This document shows positions 8,248 to 17,725 of a DNA stretch of 64,000 nt, in pieces (position 1 is the stretch's first letter; every line of letters begins with the position of its first letter). The stretch lies in assembly GCF_016861605.1 (NCBI RefSeq), contig NZ_BOLM01000004.1:1-64000 (forward strand). Reading direction: 5' to 3'. This stretch comes from Levilactobacillus wangkuiensis. Its GTDB lineage: Bacteria > Bacillota > Bacilli > Lactobacillales > Lactobacillaceae. The position numbers were made by a program, and so were the translations under genes. Below the pieces are notes generated by a model. That model was not told the DNA's origin. It was given only the letters and a program-made list of their open reading frames with translations, and did not search any database.

Positions 8248-9457
8248 GACCTGGGTCGTCACGTTTGAAACCTACCTGCGCCAGATTAAATCCTGGAGCT
8301 TCCTGTTCATGATTCTGGGGCCATTTGTCATGATTGCCCTGACCGTCGGCATTAGCTATGTCAGTGCCAATAGCAGTCGTAGTAGCCAACAGGTCGCCAT
8401 CATTAGCGATTCAAAGGTGCTTCGCCAAAGCTACCTGCAACAGCACCAGGACGGCATCAATACCAAGATCACCACGACCGCCGCGGCCAAGAAGGCCCTG
8501 AAGGCCAACCACCTGGCCGGCTACCTGACGATAAGTACCAGTGGCAAACACCTGCGCGGGGATTATCACGGGAACAAGGCCATGGCCAACGGGCTGAAGG
8601 CGCAGGTCCAAAACTTCCTGACGCAATATCAGACCATTCAGAATTACCAGGCTGCTAAGCTGAGTCCCCAACAGAAACAGGCCCTCACCCAGACGCCGGT
8701 GCTCAAGCAGCACGTGGCCACCAAGGACGGCGCCACCAACCTGGCGAAGATTATCTCCTTCTGGATTCTGATCACCATGATCTACATCATCCTAATCACC
8801 TACTCCACCATCACGGCCCAAGAGATTGCGTCGGATAAGGGCACGAAGATTATGGAAATCATCTTCTCAAGTACCACGGCGACGAGCTACTTTGTCGGCA
8901 AAATCTTAGGGATTCTGCTGGTCATCGTCACGCAGATTGCCATCTACCTCCTGGGCGGCTGGGCCGGTTATGGATTGGCCATGCACAACGCCGGAATCAA
9001 ACGCCTGGTCAGTGCCAACCAATCGCTGGTCGACAGTGTCATTCACAACATCGTCAACCTGAACCTCCTGTACGTCTTGCTGGGGGTCGTCATCTACACG
9101 CTTCTGGCCGCCTACAGTGGCGCGCTGGTCTCCAAGGCGGAGGATGCTTCCAAAGCGGCACAACCCGTGGTGATGCTGGGAATGCTGGGCTTCTTTGCCG
9201 CCTTCCCGTTCCAAAACAATTTGGACGCTTTGGCCGTTAAGATTTTGTCCTACGTGCCCTTCTTCTCCTCATACTTCATGCCGATGCGGGTCATCAACGG
9301 CACCGTCAGCCTGGCGGAACAACTGGGCTCCCTGCTCGTCTTGTTAGTCACGATTGGCCTGTTCGCCCTGTACATCGGCCGCCAGTATCAACGACTGATG
9401 TTGCAGACAGACAGTGAAAATATGTGGCAACACCTAATTCACAGTTTTAAGGACTAA
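8240..9457 (+). CDS. ABC-2 type exporter permease (NatB/YhaP-like)
   Basis: This membrane protein of about 405 residues has one N-terminal segment (residues 20-40), a long extracytoplasmic region and five or six C-terminal segments from about residue 175. The layout is that of ABC-2 permeases of the NatB/YhaP group. The motif ITAQEIASDKGTKIMEII is typical of that group. The start at 8240 overlaps the ATPase gene; GTGAGGA acts as its ribosome site. No clear terminator follows before the tRNA promoter. Confidence 0.9.
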   Translation: MSKTWVVTFETYLRQIKSWSFLFMILGPFVMIALTVGISYVSANSSRSSQQVAIISDSKVLRQSYLQQHQDGINTKITTTAAAKKALKANHLAGYLTISTSGKHLRGDYHGNKAMANGLKAQVQNFLTQYQTIQNYQAAKLSPQQKQALTQTPVLKQHVATKDGATNLAKIISFWILITMIYIILITYSTITAQEIASDKGTKIMEIIFSSTTATSYFVGKILGILLVIVTQIAIYLLGGWAGYGLAMHNAGIKRLVSANQSLVDSVIHNIVNLNLLYVLLGVVIYTLLAAYSGALVSKAEDASKAAQPVVMLGMLGFFAAFPFQNNLDALAVKILSYVPFFSSYFMPMRVINGTVSLAEQLGSLLVLLVTIGLFALYIGRQYQRLMLQTDSENMWQHLIHSFKD

Positions 9458-9477
9458 ATGCAATAGCCATTTAGCCA

Positions 9478-9505
9478 TTAACATTTCACGGCAACGTGCT
9501 ATAAT
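9478..9505 (+). promoter_or_regulatory. Promoter of tRNA-Ala
   Basis: TTAACA at 9478 and TATAAT at 9500 are separated by 16 nt and lie 19 nt before the tRNA. Confidence 0.75.
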
Positions 9506-9523
9506 TAATGGCGTAAGTGGTAT

Positions 9524-9596
9524 GGGCCCTTAGCTCAGTTGGGAGAGCGCCTGCTTCGCATGCAGGAGGTCGTCGGTTCAAATCCGGTAGGGTCCA
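9524..9596 (+). tRNA. tRNA-Ala (anticodon CGC)
   Basis: The 73-nt cloverleaf has acceptor stem GGGCCCT/AGGGTCC with the G3-U70 wobble that marks alanine tRNAs. The anticodon stem CCTGC/GCAGG encloses TTCGCAT, giving anticodon CGC. The T-arm contains GGTTCAAATCC. The final CCA is not encoded in full. Confidence 0.95.
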
Positions 9597-9630
9597 TTGC
9601 GTGAGTTTTATTGAGATGGTATTTAAATTA

Positions 9631-9672
9631 ATAGAGGGTGAGCTGATTTTTTTCAGCTCACCCTCTATTTTT
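9631..9672 (+). terminator. Intrinsic terminator of tRNA-Ala
   Basis: A 16-bp perfect stem ATAGAGGGTGAGCTGA is followed by a T-rich loop, the complement, and TTTTTG. It also lies at the 3' end of the convergent oxidoreductase gene. Confidence 0.9.
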
Positions 9673-9697
9673 GTTAGACGTTACCGCCAATCATTTT

Positions 9698-10699
9698 CTA
9701 AAACCGAATAACCACTTTTCCCTTCGGATGGCCGTTTGCCAGATAATCTAACGCCTTATTGATATCCGTCAGCTTAAATTCAGTTGGGTCAACCGCTGGT
9801 TCAATCTGGTTGTCTTCAACAAGTTTAGTAATCTTCTTCAGTTGTTCGCCATCACTTCTCACAAAAATAAACCGATAGTCGGCGCCTGCTCGTTTGGCCT
9901 GCCAATCAATCCCGCTACCGGCAATCCCGATTAAAGCCGTTTTCCAAAATGGCATCTGATGATCTTTAGCAAACTGGCGATTAGGGGTCATGATCAAGGA
10001 CAACAATCGTCCACCTGGCTTCAAAACCTGAAGCTCATGATTCAGCTCCGTCTTCCCAACCGTATCAATGACGTAATCAACGGGTTCGAGATGCTCCCAA
10101 TAATTTTGTTCACGATAATCAAAATACTGTTCGACGCCCATATCCATTGCGGATTGCTTCGAACGCGCATTTCCACTAACCATGACCCGCAAACCCATTT
10201 CTTTGGCAATTGGAATGGCCATCTGTCCAAACGACCCAGAGCCACCCGGAATCATCACGCTTTGTCCGGGCCGGGCACCTAATTCTTCAGTCAAGCCTTG
10301 GTACGCGGTCAAGCCGGTTAAGGGCACTGCCGCACTGTGCACAAAGTCCAGGCCGGCCGGCTTCAGTGCCACGGCACGATAGTCGATGACCACATATTCT
10401 GCAAAGGCACCAATTTTTTCTAAAGGCAACCGTGAGTAAATTTCATCACCAGTTTTAAAGTCTTTGACGTTTTTGCCGACTGCTTCAACAACCCCCGACA
10501 ATTCGTTTCCCGTCGTCACTGGCAAGGCATAGTTCTGTAACAACTTCAGATAGCCGATGCCAATTAACTTTTCCAAAGGATTGACGGCCGCTGCCTTTAC
10601 TTTGACTAAGACCTCATCCTCAGTCGGCGTTGGTACGGGGATATCCTTAACAACTAATTTAAAATTTTTGTCGTATTTCAGTAATTGGGCAGCTTGCAT
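9698..10699 (-). CDS. Zinc-less alcohol dehydrogenase / quinone oxidoreductase-like protein
   Basis: This protein of about 333 residues is a medium-chain dehydrogenase/reductase that uses NADPH to reduce quinones or enones. It has an N-terminal GroES-like domain and a Rossmann domain with the nucleotide motif GGSGSFGQMAIPIAK (around residue 140). Catalytic zinc ligands are not seen, which fits the quinone-reductase branch. I start it at the ATG at 10699, preceded by AAAGGAG; the longer frame has no support. It is transcribed alone and divergently from the MucBP gene. Confidence 0.88.
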   Translation of the reverse strand: MQAAQLLKYDKNFKLVVKDIPVPTPTEDEVLVKVKAAAVNPLEKLIGIGYLKLLQNYALPVTTGNELSGVVEAVGKNVKDFKTGDEIYSRLPLEKIGAFAEYVVIDYRAVALKPAGLDFVHSAAVPLTGLTAYQGLTEELGARPGQSVMIPGGSGSFGQMAIPIAKEMGLRVMVSGNARSKQSAMDMGVEQYFDYREQNYWEHLEPVDYVIDTVGKTELNHELQVLKPGGRLLSLIMTPNRQFAKDHQMPFWKTALIGIAGSGIDWQAKRAGADYRFIFVRSDGEQLKKITKLVEDNQIEPAVDPTEFKLTDINKALDYLANGHPKGKVVIRF

Positions 10700-11000
10700 C
10701 TTGTCAATTCTCCTTTGCTTGTTAGCGAGTAATATCGTTCTGTCTTTTTTAGTTGAGAACATCTTATAATAATTAGTTACAATAGTAAAATAAAGTTACT
10801 TTTATAAAGACAATGCCATCTACCATAAAGACACATCCTTGTCACAGTCTTGTTAATCCCATAAATTAATTTATATAATTGTCATCAATCTAAGCTATGA
10901 CGCCTTTGTCCGAGATTCTCCTGTTTTTTGTAAACAAGTTTTCCAGCCTGAATCGTGGTACACTAGCACTATCTAAATAAGGAAAAGATGAGGTAACGCT

Positions 11001-12803
11001 ATGATGACAATCATCCACCGTTTCGTCCTGACTAGCCTGTCATTGCTTTTGATTGGTGCGAGCCTATCCCCCACTGTCGTTCAGGCCGCCACGCCCTCAA
11101 CGGAAACGAATTCCCCTGATACACAAACCTACAAGTTTGATTCCGCAGAATTGCCGTACAACATCATCACCGATGAACAAGGGCATACTAGCAAGATGTT
11201 CTGGTTTCCCAACGCCACTGCCCATGAGTTTACAGCAGAAGAAATCACCGATTCAGACTTTTTTACTAACAGTGTAACCGGAGGCAATCCATCGGATAAT
11301 AACGTTTTCAATGTGGTTGAAGCTATGAAAGGTCTGATACAAGATGGGCTGACCGTCACCTCCGATGAACATCTAGATCAATATCTGCTTGATAAAAAAG
11401 TCTTTCCAAACATTAATACGCTAACAGACTTTACTCAAACCTATAAGACTGCAATCTACATGTATACTTGGCTTTACCAAGCCGCTGCGGATAAGGTCGT
11501 AAATCATGTTGATTTTGACTCAGCTCAAGCGCACTATGAAGCGACTTTGCAGAAGCGGCTTACAGACCTGGGTAACCTGATGGACGCGGACACGCTCGTC
11601 ACCTTGAATGGTTTGTTCTCAGATAAGACCAAATACGATAGCAATCTTCCTCAACTGCTACCCTTCGCTTCCGCTAATTATTTAATGAGCTCCCCGGAAG
11701 AACTGGTTAACCTTGACCCTGTTGCATCTGAAGCGAAAGCAGCTAAGCTACTCCAAACACCCATTAAATCCTTCATTCATCATAATCCTGACGGTAAAGT
11801 CATGGCCGATGGCGTGTTGGTTTCCTATCCGCTTCTGACCCCCATTACCTATGTCTTCAAAGCACCCACCGCACCAGGACCTGGCTCAACGCCACCACCT
11901 AGTCAGCCAAGTCAGCCAGTCATTGTCCACTACCTTGATGAACAGGGCCAATCCCTCAGACCAACTAAGACCTTGACTGGCTCGCTTGGCAGTCGCTACC
12001 AAACTCAGCCCCTCAACGTCCCCAGCTACTACCTCGTCAAAACGGTCGGTCAGGAGACTGGAATCTTTACAACGAGCAAACAGACAGTCACCTATACCTA
12101 CCACCCGAATATCGTCGCTCCTGTCGGGAAAAACAGTGTCGTTTACGCCACAAAAGGCCTAAGCCTTTACGCCACTCCCACCTTTACCGCTTCTGCAAAG
12201 ATGACCCACTACGCGAAAAAGTCTCGAATCAATCGACCAATGTTTAAGGTCATTGACTTTGCGACCTCACGGAATGGCCTTAAACGTTACCGGGTGAAGG
12301 ACCTTACTGGTAAAGGGACAACCGGATATATCACCGCCAGGTCCACTTACGTTAAGGCCGTCTACTACGCTAATAAACCTAAGCAACTCACGGTTATCAA
12401 TCCCCGTGGCCTGAATGGCTATGCGCAGAAGAATTTGAGTGGCAAACGGACCCACTACCGGCAGGGACAAGTTCTTCGAATTAAACGGATCGTTACCCAC
12501 AACCTGACGACGCGCTTCGTGCTCCCAAACGGTCAGTTTGTGTCGGGAAACAAGAAACTAGTTATTGCTGGCAAATACACGATGCCTAAACGGGTTCAAG
12601 CCAAGACGGCCGTCAACCGTTATGGCACAGCCAACTTGACGAACCGCAATCGGCATTATCCTAAGAAGACTCATGCAACCTTCACCGTTAAAGGTTGGGC
12701 CTACTCCAACGCCAACAACTTCCGTAAGGGCGACACCCTACGCTACAAGGTTGCCGGTGGCTACATCACCGGGAATAAGCAGTTTGTGCGTGTGATCCAC
12801 TAA
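11001..12803 (+). CDS. Secreted MucBP-domain protein with DUF5776-like tail
   Basis: The protein has 600 residues. A signal peptide ends near VVQAA (residue 29). A unique helical domain spans about 40-280. A proline-rich linker (PGPGSTPPPSQPSQP) leads to one MucBP domain (VIVHYLDEQGQSL to VTYTYHP, about 307-372). The C-terminal 220 residues carry basic SH3-like repeats of the DUF5776 kind (VYATKGLSLYATP, then three YGxAN/YAQKN units). No LPxTG anchor is present, so the basic tail may bind the cell wall. Mucin or wall adhesion is the likely role. A GATGAGG ribosome site precedes the ATG. Confidence 0.85.
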   Translation: MMTIIHRFVLTSLSLLLIGASLSPTVVQAATPSTETNSPDTQTYKFDSAELPYNIITDEQGHTSKMFWFPNATAHEFTAEEITDSDFFTNSVTGGNPSDNNVFNVVEAMKGLIQDGLTVTSDEHLDQYLLDKKVFPNINTLTDFTQTYKTAIYMYTWLYQAAADKVVNHVDFDSAQAHYEATLQKRLTDLGNLMDADTLVTLNGLFSDKTKYDSNLPQLLPFASANYLMSSPEELVNLDPVASEAKAAKLLQTPIKSFIHHNPDGKVMADGVLVSYPLLTPITYVFKAPTAPGPGSTPPPSQPSQPVIVHYLDEQGQSLRPTKTLTGSLGSRYQTQPLNVPSYYLVKTVGQETGIFTTSKQTVTYTYHPNIVAPVGKNSVVYATKGLSLYATPTFTASAKMTHYAKKSRINRPMFKVIDFATSRNGLKRYRVKDLTGKGTTGYITARSTYVKAVYYANKPKQLTVINPRGLNGYAQKNLSGKRTHYRQGQVLRIKRIVTHNLTTRFVLPNGQFVSGNKKLVIAGKYTMPKRVQAKTAVNRYGTANLTNRNRHYPKKTHATFTVKGWAYSNANNFRKGDTLRYKVAGGYITGNKQFVRVIH

Positions 12804-12821
12804 CATCTGAACAACCTTAAT

Positions 12822-12858
12822 AGGGCATGAGCTAAGAAATCAGCTCACGCCCCTTTTT
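12822..12858 (+). terminator. Intrinsic terminator of the MucBP gene
   Basis: AGGGCATGAGCT pairs with AGCTCACGCCC and is followed by CTTTTTG. Confidence 0.85.
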
Positions 12859-12877
12859 GTCATTTTGCTTAAAATGC

Positions 12878-13381
12878 CTAGCCCTCTAATTCAAGAATTT
12901 GGTAATCATATCCTAAATTTTTAACGAACCGCAAGACGTCATCACTAGCCACAAAAATTGTACTGGTATTGATGTTAGGGTGGAAACTCATGCGCTTCTC
13001 ACTCAGGATGGCTTTATCAAAGTAAACCTTCACGTCATGATCCTGGTTGTTCAACAATCCAAAGATGGAAACGATGCCGGGGGCCAAGCCCAGCTTCTCA
13101 AACAGCAAATCATCGTGGCCCATCTTGGCCCGCTTGGCGCCGGTCAGCTCTTCAAATTGATGAAAATCGAGCCGCTTGGCATCATCCATGACTAGCAAAT
13201 AGCATTCGGTTTTCTTCTTGTTCGTCAAAAACATGGTCTTCGTCCGGACACCTTCAATGCCCTCGATGAATTTGTCGGCTTCTTCAGTGGTGTGGGCAAC
13301 CGCGTGATGAACGATTTGGTACTGAATGTTCATCTTTTTTAAGGCTTCTTCGACTTGTTTGTCAGGTTCCACAGCACTCAT
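12878..13381 (-). CDS. Prolyl-tRNA editing protein, YbaK/ProX type
   Basis: This 167-residue protein is a free-standing editing domain that hydrolyses mischarged tRNA, usually alanyl-tRNA(Pro). The YbaK/ProX fold is recognised from HHAVAHTTEEADKFI near the N-terminus, KTMFLTNKKKTECYLLVMDD, LGLAPGIVSIFGLLN, and the FHPNINTSTIFV strand near the C-terminus. The length is typical. It is monocistronic and convergent with the MucBP gene. Confidence 0.9.
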   Translation of the reverse strand: MSAVEPDKQVEEALKKMNIQYQIVHHAVAHTTEEADKFIEGIEGVRTKTMFLTNKKKTECYLLVMDDAKRLDFHQFEELTGAKRAKMGHDDLLFEKLGLAPGIVSIFGLLNNQDHDVKVYFDKAILSEKRMSFHPNINTSTIFVASDDVLRFVKNLGYDYQILELEG

Positions 13382-13493
13382 CCCTTCGAATTCTGTATTT
13401 TTAATAGCGGTTACATTTTAACTTATCATTTATCTTAGCATTAACCTTTAGCGTTGAACACACATCGCGGCCATTTAATTTCAGCAATCGTGC

Positions 13494-14375
13494 CTAAGCC
13501 AAGGCCGACAAACTAGCGATAAACCGAGTCAACACCTGTGATTGCGGCTGATTCTTTCGCTGAACGTAGACGGTCGTGAGGGCTTGCTTGGCAAAGTTGG
13601 TCGGCAACACCTGTAGCTGACCCGCAGTCAGTTCGGATTGCACCACGAATTGTGGTAAATAAGCCACCCCGAGATTACTCATCACACTTCGTTTCACGGC
13701 CTCGACGCTCCCAATCTCTAACAAATTGGTGACCCGGATGTCACGTGCGGCAATGGCCGTCATGAATTGCTTGTGGTAAATACTTTCGCGGTCGTCCGTG
13801 ATGACGGCACAGGCAACTTGCTGGTGGTGTCGTTGAAAATTTACCCTCTGCGGATCTAGTTGGGCACTAGCAACCAACACCAGGGGAACCTGTCCCAACC
13901 GCGTCACCGCCAAGTTATGACCATAGCCACCGACATCATAATGGATTCCCAAATCGACCGTCCCCGCAGCCACGCGTTGGGGAATCGTAAAACAATTGGC
14001 CATCTGTAACGACAACTGCACGGCCGGTAGTTGATGGTGAAACGCCTGTAACACCGGCTGCATCCGATAGGTCAACAACGTATCGGGAATGGCGATTCGC
14101 AGCTCACCGGTTAAGTCGGCCGCGGCTTTGCCATAATTTTTCATCTCGGACACCGTTCCTAAGATGCGCGCAATATCCGGCAAGATCTGCTTCCCCGCCG
14201 CCGTGAACACCATCTTACGACCAACCTTTTCAAATAATTGCAGGGATAGTTCCTGTTCTAGCTGTTTGACCTGAAAGGTTACCGTAGACTGGGCATAATT
14301 CAATTGATTCGCTGCGGCCTGAAAGCTCCCCGTTTCCGCAATGGCGCGGATGGTTTTTAAGTATTTAATATCCAT
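13494..14375 (-). CDS. LysR-family transcriptional regulator
   Basis: The protein has 293 residues. The N-terminal winged helix-turn-helix contains GSFQAAANQLNYAQSTVTFQ (residues 17-36). A linker helix and a periplasmic-binding-like effector domain follow. It is divergent from the GNAT gene, with 145 nt between the starts, so it may regulate that gene and itself. The inducer is unknown. Confidence 0.92.
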   Translation of the reverse strand: MDIKYLKTIRAIAETGSFQAAANQLNYAQSTVTFQVKQLEQELSLQLFEKVGRKMVFTAAGKQILPDIARILGTVSEMKNYGKAAADLTGELRIAIPDTLLTYRMQPVLQAFHHQLPAVQLSLQMANCFTIPQRVAAGTVDLGIHYDVGGYGHNLAVTRLGQVPLVLVASAQLDPQRVNFQRHHQQVACAVITDDRESIYHKQFMTAIAARDIRVTNLLEIGSVEAVKRSVMSNLGVAYLPQFVVQSELTAGQLQVLPTNFAKQALTTVYVQRKNQPQSQVLTRFIASLSALA

Positions 14376-14520
14376 GTCGGCCCACCTCTCTCACTTCAAT
14401 CCATCGAAAATGTTGCATGCTTATATTGATTGTTTCAATTAGACTGAATGATTATTTTGTCCTAGTATAAGTACCAATCACATGCCTGTCAATGGCACGT
14501 AGCAGAGAGGAAGTCCCACA

Positions 14521-15003
14521 TTGGAAATTAAACCTTACACCCCCAAATACCGCAATCAAGTGATTGCCTTAATTCTTTACCTACAAAACTATGACAATCA
14601 AGTTGATCTCTCGTTGGAAGAACAACCGGATATGGCGGACATCCCCGCCCACTATTTAAATGGTCAAGGTGGCTTTTGGCTGGCCATCAACAATCAGGAC
14701 ATGGTTGTGGGCACCATCGGCCTGCTGGTCGAAAATAGCCAATACGGCGTCCTCAAGAAATTCTTTGTCCATCAGGATTACCGGGGCACGGCAGCCGACG
14801 TCTCCCATCGACTATTTGCGACACTGATTGCCACGGCAAACCAGAGAAACCTTCAACATATTTTGCTAGATACACCGGCCGCCTGTCATCGCGCGCACCA
14901 CTTTTATCGCAAGCATGACTTTAGAGAAATCCCCCGGACCGCTGTCCCTGTGCGCTACGACTTTCCAGACCGGGAGTCCATTTTCTTTGTTAAAGACCTG
15001 TAA
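14521..15003 (+). CDS. GNAT-family acetyltransferase
   Basis: This 160-residue protein has the GNAT fold. Strand motif VVGTIGLLV leads to LKKFFVHQDYRGTAADVSHRL, which matches the acetyl-CoA-binding loop (Q/R-x-x-G-x-A). A final FYRKHDFREI motif is present. The start is a TTG at 14521 after AGAGAGGAAG. The substrate is unknown. It is divergent from the LysR gene. Confidence 0.88.
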   Translation: MEIKPYTPKYRNQVIALILYLQNYDNQVDLSLEEQPDMADIPAHYLNGQGGFWLAINNQDMVVGTIGLLVENSQYGVLKKFFVHQDYRGTAADVSHRLFATLIATANQRNLQHILLDTPAACHRAHHFYRKHDFREIPRTAVPVRYDFPDRESIFFVKDL

Positions 15004-15051
15004 GTCATTAGTCCACCAAATTTTCACCTGCCACCGTCATCAAATTAACCC

Positions 15052-15080
15052 TTACAAAACTATACAGTGTGCTGTACAAT
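15052..15080 (+). promoter_or_regulatory. Promoter with MarR operator palindrome
   Basis: TTACAA and TACAAT are separated by 17 nt. The palindrome TACAGTGTGCTGTA (15063-15076) fills the end of the spacer and touches the -10 box. A MarR dimer bound there should block its own promoter and that of the MFS gene. Confidence 0.75.
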
Positions 15081-15099
15081 TTAATCATGAGGTGATGAA

Positions 15100-15525
15100 A
15101 TGATTGATGATGGCATGGTTGCGCGCCAGTTGTTACAGCTGGCCCGTCGAATCAAGCAACGGCGAAACCGACACATTCAAGATTTAGATTTAACGACCGG
15201 ACAGGGGGATGCCCTAAAGTACTTCGCAGAAAATCCTAACCAGACAATTGCGACGTTCAAAGACTACCAGGGCATCACCCATCAGACGGCCCGAGTCATC
15301 GTCCAGCACATGGTGGCCCTAGGAGTTGTCACTTTGACAGCCAATCCGCAAGATGGTCGGTCAAAATTAGTGGTGGTCACGCCGCTGGGGTTATCCAAAT
15401 ATGCCCAGTTAACGAAACACGGCTGGCGAACGAGTGAAGAACTTTTCGCTGGCTTTACAGCCGCAGAGCAACAACAATTTTTAGCATTGGCTCGACGCGC
15501 TAACGCAAACTTAGAAGGGAAATGA
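15100..15525 (+). CDS. MarR-family regulator
   Basis: The protein has 141 residues and a winged-helix core. The recognition region is GITHQTARVIVQHMVALGVV and the wing is NPQDGRSKLVVVTPLG. GAGGTGAT lies 4 nt before the ATG. It is transcribed with the MFS transporter, whose start touches its stop, so it probably represses this efflux operon until a ligand binds. A matching palindrome lies in its promoter. Confidence 0.9.
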   Translation: MIDDGMVARQLLQLARRIKQRRNRHIQDLDLTTGQGDALKYFAENPNQTIATFKDYQGITHQTARVIVQHMVALGVVTLTANPQDGRSKLVVVTPLGLSKYAQLTKHGWRTSEELFAGFTAAEQQQFLALARRANANLEGK

Positions 15526-16689
15526 TTGGGCGTGCACACACGCTTATACAGTAAGAATGTTCTATTAGTTTTAATCGCAAGTTTCTTTTACTTAATGAGT
15601 CCCATGTTGATCAATCCGGTCATCGCGGGCTTTTCAGCAAATAGTGGGGCGAGCAGTATTTTAGCCGGGGTGATTGCCGGCGCCATGAACCTAACCGCCC
15701 TCGTGTTACGGCCGCTAGCAGGTAATTTAACCGATCGTATTTCTAAATACAGCCTCACTCTAATTGGTGGCATCTCCCTGTTGGTGGCAAGCCTGGGGTA
15801 TACGTTTACCACGAATGTCGCTTTAATTCTGCTTTTCCGTGTGATTAGTGGTTTTGGCTATACCTTGTGTTCAGTCTGCATGGCGACCTGGATAGCCGAT
15901 CTCTTACCCGCCGACCGAATCGGTTCTGGCATGGGCATTTACGGCCTATCAAGCGCCCTGGGCATGGCTGTGGGCCCGGCATTCAGTGTCTACTTATACC
16001 AACAGTACAACTACCAAAGCGTCTTTTGGGTCGCATCTTTCTTTAGCGTTTTAATGTTGATTGTCATTCAATTTGTCAGCAACCGAGGGCTTCCCAGCCG
16101 GCCCAAGGCAACGCAGTCAAAGACAGCTAAAAAAATCCAACTGGTTCAGCCTAAGGTCGTCCCTTTGGCAATCATCTTACTCTTATTCTCCTTACCCTAT
16201 TTTGCTACGGAAACCTACATCGTGAGCTATATTGCCCATTGTCACTTTGCCGTCCCGGCAGGCGCCTTCTTTCCCGCTTACGCCATTATCTTGTTAGTAA
16301 TGCGCCTGCTGCTACGCGATGCCTTTGACCACATCCCGTTTAAAAAATTCTTCTGGTTATGTTTAGGCTTTAACCTATGGGGCATCATTGGACTCACCGA
16401 TTTAAAAAATTGGTTGATGTTGTTCCTGGGCGCGTTCGGCTTCGCGGCTGGTTATGGCCTAATGTTCTCAATTTGCCAGGCGAAGGCGCTGACACTAGTC
16501 CCCATGTCGGATCGCGGCTTAGCCAATAGCACCTTCTACATTGGCGTGGATATCGGGATGTCGGGCGGACCGGTACTGGCCGGAATTATCACGGCCGTCT
16601 TACCCTGGACGTGGCTCTACCCGGTCATGGCACTGTCGTTACCCGTGACGGTGGTCGTTTACCTGGCCAATCGACGGCTATTAGCCTAA
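15526..16689 (+). CDS. MFS efflux transporter
   Basis: This 387-residue protein has about 12 hydrophobic segments and the MFS loop motif RPLAGNLTDRISKYS between segments 2 and 3 (about residues 60-74). It is probably a proton-driven drug or metabolite exporter. The start is either the TTG at 15526 or the GTG at 15532; AGAAGGGA serves either. It directly follows the marR gene and is probably controlled by it. Confidence 0.88.
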   Translation: MGVHTRLYSKNVLLVLIASFFYLMSPMLINPVIAGFSANSGASSILAGVIAGAMNLTALVLRPLAGNLTDRISKYSLTLIGGISLLVASLGYTFTTNVALILLFRVISGFGYTLCSVCMATWIADLLPADRIGSGMGIYGLSSALGMAVGPAFSVYLYQQYNYQSVFWVASFFSVLMLIVIQFVSNRGLPSRPKATQSKTAKKIQLVQPKVVPLAIILLLFSLPYFATETYIVSYIAHCHFAVPAGAFFPAYAIILLVMRLLLRDAFDHIPFKKFFWLCLGFNLWGIIGLTDLKNWLMLFLGAFGFAAGYGLMFSICQAKALTLVPMSDRGLANSTFYIGVDIGMSGGPVLAGIITAVLPWTWLYPVMALSLPVTVVVYLANRRLLA

Positions 16690-16807
16690 CATTTAATGTG
16701 AAAATGTAAATTTTTAATCATTTCCAACTTTTATCAAGATAAATTGAAACTTATCGTGAAAGCGACCCGTGATAGGCGTATGATAGGAATACTGCTGTTT
16801 TTCGGCG

Positions 16808-16845
16808 TCCCACCAGTGGTCGGTGGGCGGTGACTGGGGCAGTCG
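16808..16845 (+). other. Small hairpins in the leader of the GlpF-type gene
   Basis: CCCACC pairs with GGTGGG across a 7-nt loop, and GACTGGGGCAGTC forms a second small stem. Both lie shortly before the transporter start. They may be a leader structure or chance; I recognise no riboswitch class. Confidence 0.25.
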
Positions 16846-16879
16846 GCTATCTTATACTTATGTGGAGTTGAAATTATTT

Positions 16880-17602
16880 ATGCATGATTCTTTATTCATT
16901 CGGTGCATCGCCGAATTTATTGGGACGGCCATCATGGTTGCCCTGGGTAACGGTTCCGTTGCCAACGTTGAGCTCAAGGGTACCAAAGGCTATCACGGCA
17001 GTTGGCTGTTGATTGGTTGGGGGTACGGGATTGGCGTCATGATTCCCGCTCTCATGTTTGGGACCATTTCCGGGGCCCAGATCAACCCGGCCATGACGAT
17101 TGCCTCGGCCGTCGTCGGCAACTTCCCGTGGCAAGAAGTACTGCCCTACGTGGTGGCGCAACTGCTGGGGGCCATCATCGGTCAGCTGGCCGTGGTGCTC
17201 GCCTACAAGCCCTACTACGAGAAAACAACGGATACGGAAGCCATCCTGGGAACCTTTTCCACGATTGATGCCGCCAATAGTAAGCTGAACGGCTTCATCA
17301 ACGAATTTCTCGGGACCTTCCTGCTGGTACTGGGGGCCGTTGCCATGACCGCTGACAAATTGGACCCCCGCGCCGACTTCATTGGCCTGGGCTTCCTGGT
17401 CATGTGTCTGGTCGTTTCCCTGGGTGGTCCCACCGGTCCGGCGTTGAACCCGGCCCGTGATCTGGGTCCCCGCCTGCTGCACGCCATCTGGCCGTTCCCC
17501 CACAAGGGAAGCTCGCAGTTTGAATACAGCTGGGTGCCAGTCATCGCGCCAATTGCCGGGGCCATCTGTGCCACGGTTCTCTGGCAAACGGTTTTTAACT
17601 AA
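16880..17602 (+). CDS. Glycerol/water facilitator (MIP family, GlpF-like)
   Basis: The protein has about 240 residues and six membrane segments. Both pore motifs are present: INPAMTIA near residue 70 and LNPARDLGPR near residue 195. The aspartate after the second NPAR is the mark of glycerol facilitators rather than strict aquaporins. Lactobacillus members also pass lactic acid and dihydroxyacetone. I start it at 16880 (MHDSLFIRC) because TGTGGAG lies upstream. A bidirectional terminator follows. Confidence 0.92.
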   Translation: MHDSLFIRCIAEFIGTAIMVALGNGSVANVELKGTKGYHGSWLLIGWGYGIGVMIPALMFGTISGAQINPAMTIASAVVGNFPWQEVLPYVVAQLLGAIIGQLAVVLAYKPYYEKTTDTEAILGTFSTIDAANSKLNGFINEFLGTFLLVLGAVAMTADKLDPRADFIGLGFLVMCLVVSLGGPTGPALNPARDLGPRLLHAIWPFPHKGSSQFEYSWVPVIAPIAGAICATVLWQTVFN

Positions 17603-17610
17603 AGTTATTC

Positions 17611-17645
17611 AAAAAGTCATGTTCGCGCTGAACATGACTTTTTCG
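17611..17645. terminator. Bidirectional intrinsic terminator
   Basis: AAAAAGTCATGTTC pairs with GAACATGACTTTTT. A and T runs flank both sides, so it can serve the facilitator gene. It can also serve the convergent nucleoid-associated gene. Confidence 0.9.
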
Positions 17646-17725
17646 TTTCTATTTTTTAAACAGCCGGATAACTACGCCGCCACCTGTTCTCTGCTTCCCC
17701 GTTTTCTTTTTAAAAAAATCGCCAC

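Noticed and set aside
16892-17587. 231-codon antisense frame over the GlpF-type gene
   Set aside because: The sense strand encodes a clear MIP protein with both NPA motifs; the antisense frame has low-complexity Gly/Gln/His composition.
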